Translations under genes and position numbers: made by a program | Shown: positions 62,843-64,000 of the stretch, in pieces | How the letters are laid out: every line of letters begins with the position of its first letter | Position numbering within the stretch: the first letter of the stretch is position 1 | Notes under the pieces: generated by a model | Seen by the model: only the letters and a program-made list of their open reading frames with translations | Told to the model about the DNA's origin: nothing | Database searches by the model: none | Assembly (NCBI RefSeq): GCF_014205215.1 | Contig: NZ_JACHNC010000001.1 | Span: 4,779,001-4,843,000, forward strand | DNA from: Actinoplanes lobatus | Lineage (GTDB): Bacteria > Actinomycetota > Actinomycetes > Mycobacteriales > Micromonosporaceae | Reading direction: 5' to 3' | DNA length: 64,000 nucleotides

Positions 62843-62950
62843 AGCGTCGATGCCTTCGGGAACAGCGAAGATCTTGACCGGCGGTGATCAGGAGAGCGCG
62901 GTATCGTACCGGCACTGAACAGGCTGTCGGCACGGGACGACGGGATCCAC

Positions 62951-63658
62951 ATGTCTGCGGAGAAGAACCTCACCGGCGTACGCCGGTCACGGCCACGTGG
63001 CACGGCTGACGGGAAGGACAAGGCGACCGCACGCGACGAACTGCGCACCGCGATCCTGGCCGGGGAGTACATGCCCGGCGAACGCCTGGTCGAGGCGCAG
63101 CTGATCGAGCGGTTCGGGGTGAGCCGGTTCAACATCCGGCTGGCCCTGCAGGACCTCGCCGGTGAGGGCCTGGTCGAGATCCTGCGCAACCGCGGCGCCC
63201 ACGTCCGCAAGATCTCGCTGGCCGAGACGATCGAGATCACCCAGGTGCGGATGGTGCTGGAAGGCCTGGTGGCGGCACAGGCCGCGGAACGCGTCACCGA
63301 GGCCGAGGCCAGCGAGCTCGACGAGATCGGCCTGCTCATGCGCCGCGCCGTGGAGGCCGGCGAGTTCCGCCGCTACAGCGACCTCAACCAGCGCCTCCAC
63401 GGCCTGATCCGGAAGATCGGCGACCACGCCACCGCGGACCGGCTGATCGGCACGCTGCGCGCCCAGCTGGCCCGGCACCAGTTCATGCTGTCACTGCTGC
63501 CCGGCCGGCCGGCCGTCTCGCTGCCGCAGCACGAGCGCATCATCACGGCGATCCGCGACCGTGACCCGGCGGCCGCCGAGACGGCCATGCGCGAGCACAT
63601 CGCGAGCGTGGTGGAGGTGCTCCGGTCGCTGGAGGACACCCCGGCGGCCCACGGCTAG
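62951..63658 (+). CDS. GntR family regulator, FCD (FadR) subfamily
   Basis: A 235-residue regulator. The N-terminal winged helix is RDELRTAILAGEYMPGERLV, then EAQLIERFGVSRFNIRLALQ; the all-helical FCD effector domain carries the metal-binding residues in DLNQRLHGLIRK and in REHIASVVEVL near the end. It is divergent from the transporter and is likely a repressor released by an aromatic acid. The first 20 residues (basic, Arg-rich) are atypical. Confidence 0.92.
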   Translation: MSAEKNLTGVRRSRPRGTADGKDKATARDELRTAILAGEYMPGERLVEAQLIERFGVSRFNIRLALQDLAGEGLVEILRNRGAHVRKISLAETIEITQVRMVLEGLVAAQAAERVTEAEASELDEIGLLMRRAVEAGEFRRYSDLNQRLHGLIRKIGDHATADRLIGTLRAQLARHQFMLSLLPGRPAVSLPQHERIITAIRDRDPAAAETAMREHIASVVEVLRSLEDTPAAHG

Positions 63659-63665
63659 GCCGTCA

Positions 63666-64000
63666 CTACGCCCACTCGGCCTCGGCGACCGGCGGCGTGC
63701 CGTGGGTGTGGAAGGACTCGATCGTCTTCAAGCCCCAGGCCTGGCCCTTGGCGCGTTCCGCCTCGGTCCACGTGACCACCTCGTGGTCCGGGGCGAGCAG
63801 CAGCCGGGCGCCCGCGTTGCAGAGTTCGATGCGGTTGCCGCCGGGCTCCCAGACGTACAGGAAGAAGGTCTGCTGGATGGCGTGCTTGTGCGGCCCGGTC
63901 TCGATGTGCACGCCGGCCTCCAGGAAGACGTCCGCGGCGCGCAGGATGTCCTCCCGGGTGTCGGTCGCGAACGCCACGTGGTGCAGCCGGCCCCGCGAAC
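63666..64000 (-). CDS. Extradiol ring-cleavage dioxygenase (catechol 2,3-dioxygenase type), N-terminus beyond window
   Basis: The last 111 codons of a VOC-fold dioxygenase. Visible are the metal-binding His in RLHHVAFATDTRED, RAADVFLEAGVHIETGPHKH, the conserved YVWEPGGNRIEL with the ligand Glu, and a C-terminal extension of about 35 residues (DHEVVTWTEAERAKGQAWG, LKTIESFHTHGTPP) typical of true catechol 2,3-dioxygenases. It opens catechol-like rings at the meta position using Fe(II) and O2. Its stop lies 7 bp from the convergent gntR stop. It completes the aromatic module with the esterase and the transporter. Confidence 0.87.
   Translation of the reverse strand, partial: SRGRLHHVAFATDTREDILRAADVFLEAGVHIETGPHKHAIQQTFFLYVWEPGGNRIELCNAGARLLLAPDHEVVTWTEAERAKGQAWGLKTIESFHTHGTPPVAEAEWA

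Overview
The window is about 70% GC, uses actinobacterial gene arrangements throughout (ATGA/GTGA overlaps, leaderless-type promoters with a TAnnnT box 6-7 nt before the start codon, GTG and TTG starts), and fits a filamentous soil actinomycete of the family Micromonosporaceae, most likely Actinoplanes or a close relative. The genus is an inference from gene content and repeat style, not from a marker gene. I saw no phage, insertion sequence, tRNA, rRNA or CRISPR array.

Layout. (1) 1-2805: the end of a membrane-anchored STAND ATPase, an Old Yellow Enzyme and its divergent MerR regulator sharing a near-perfect operator. (2) 2789-15807: a tightly packed 12-gene minus-strand operon for a surface polysaccharide: deacetylase, DegT aminotransferase, a broken glycosyltransferase, a chain-length/BY-kinase-like protein, flippase, O-antigen-ligase-type protein, a secreted unknown, two 337-residue acyltransferase-like paralogues flanking an FAD monooxygenase, and a Tat-type phosphatase. 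A third FemAB/GNAT-like gene diverges at 16034. (3) 17057-24879: a secreted subtilase with a C-terminal starch-binding domain, a frameshifted anti-sigma kinase, a LuxR regulator, a STAS protein, and a glycerol kinase with an IclR regulator. (4) 25004-29041: glpF-glpK-glpD, giving two glycerol kinases back to back. (5) 29141-36559: an alpha-amylase with two starch-binding domains, a CDP-alcohol phosphatidyltransferase, and an ABC exporter divergent from a two-component system. (6) 36610-45310: a GH43 glycosidase, a peroxiredoxin-like protein, a second-type EF-Tu gene behind a short leader ORF and hairpin, a copper module (copA, a secreted protein, csoR) and a hydrolase. (7) 45323-57779: a complete form I aerobic carbon monoxide dehydrogenase locus (coxMSL plus maturation genes coxD, coxG, coxE and two XdhC-type proteins) ending in two SPFH/stomatin-like membrane proteins, with a convergent LysR gene. 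(8) 57918-64000: a hydrolase, a 0.9-kb repeat-filled intergenic region, and an aromatic-acid module (tannase-family esterase, AAHS-type transporter, GntR regulator, extradiol dioxygenase) whose genes share a GATTGT-nn-ACAATC operator.

The points that most deserve a second look are: a 77-bp repeat found twice, each time placed exactly on an ATGA stop/start junction and carrying its own Shine-Dalgarno sequence; a shared 14-bp operator linking the starch-binding protease to the alpha-amylase; the leader ORF/attenuator-like structure ahead of an EF-Tu carrying Arg at the kirromycin-resistance position 124; the pair of SPFH proteins translationally coupled to each other at the end of the cox operon; and the acyltransferase-monooxygenase-acyltransferase block in the polysaccharide operon.
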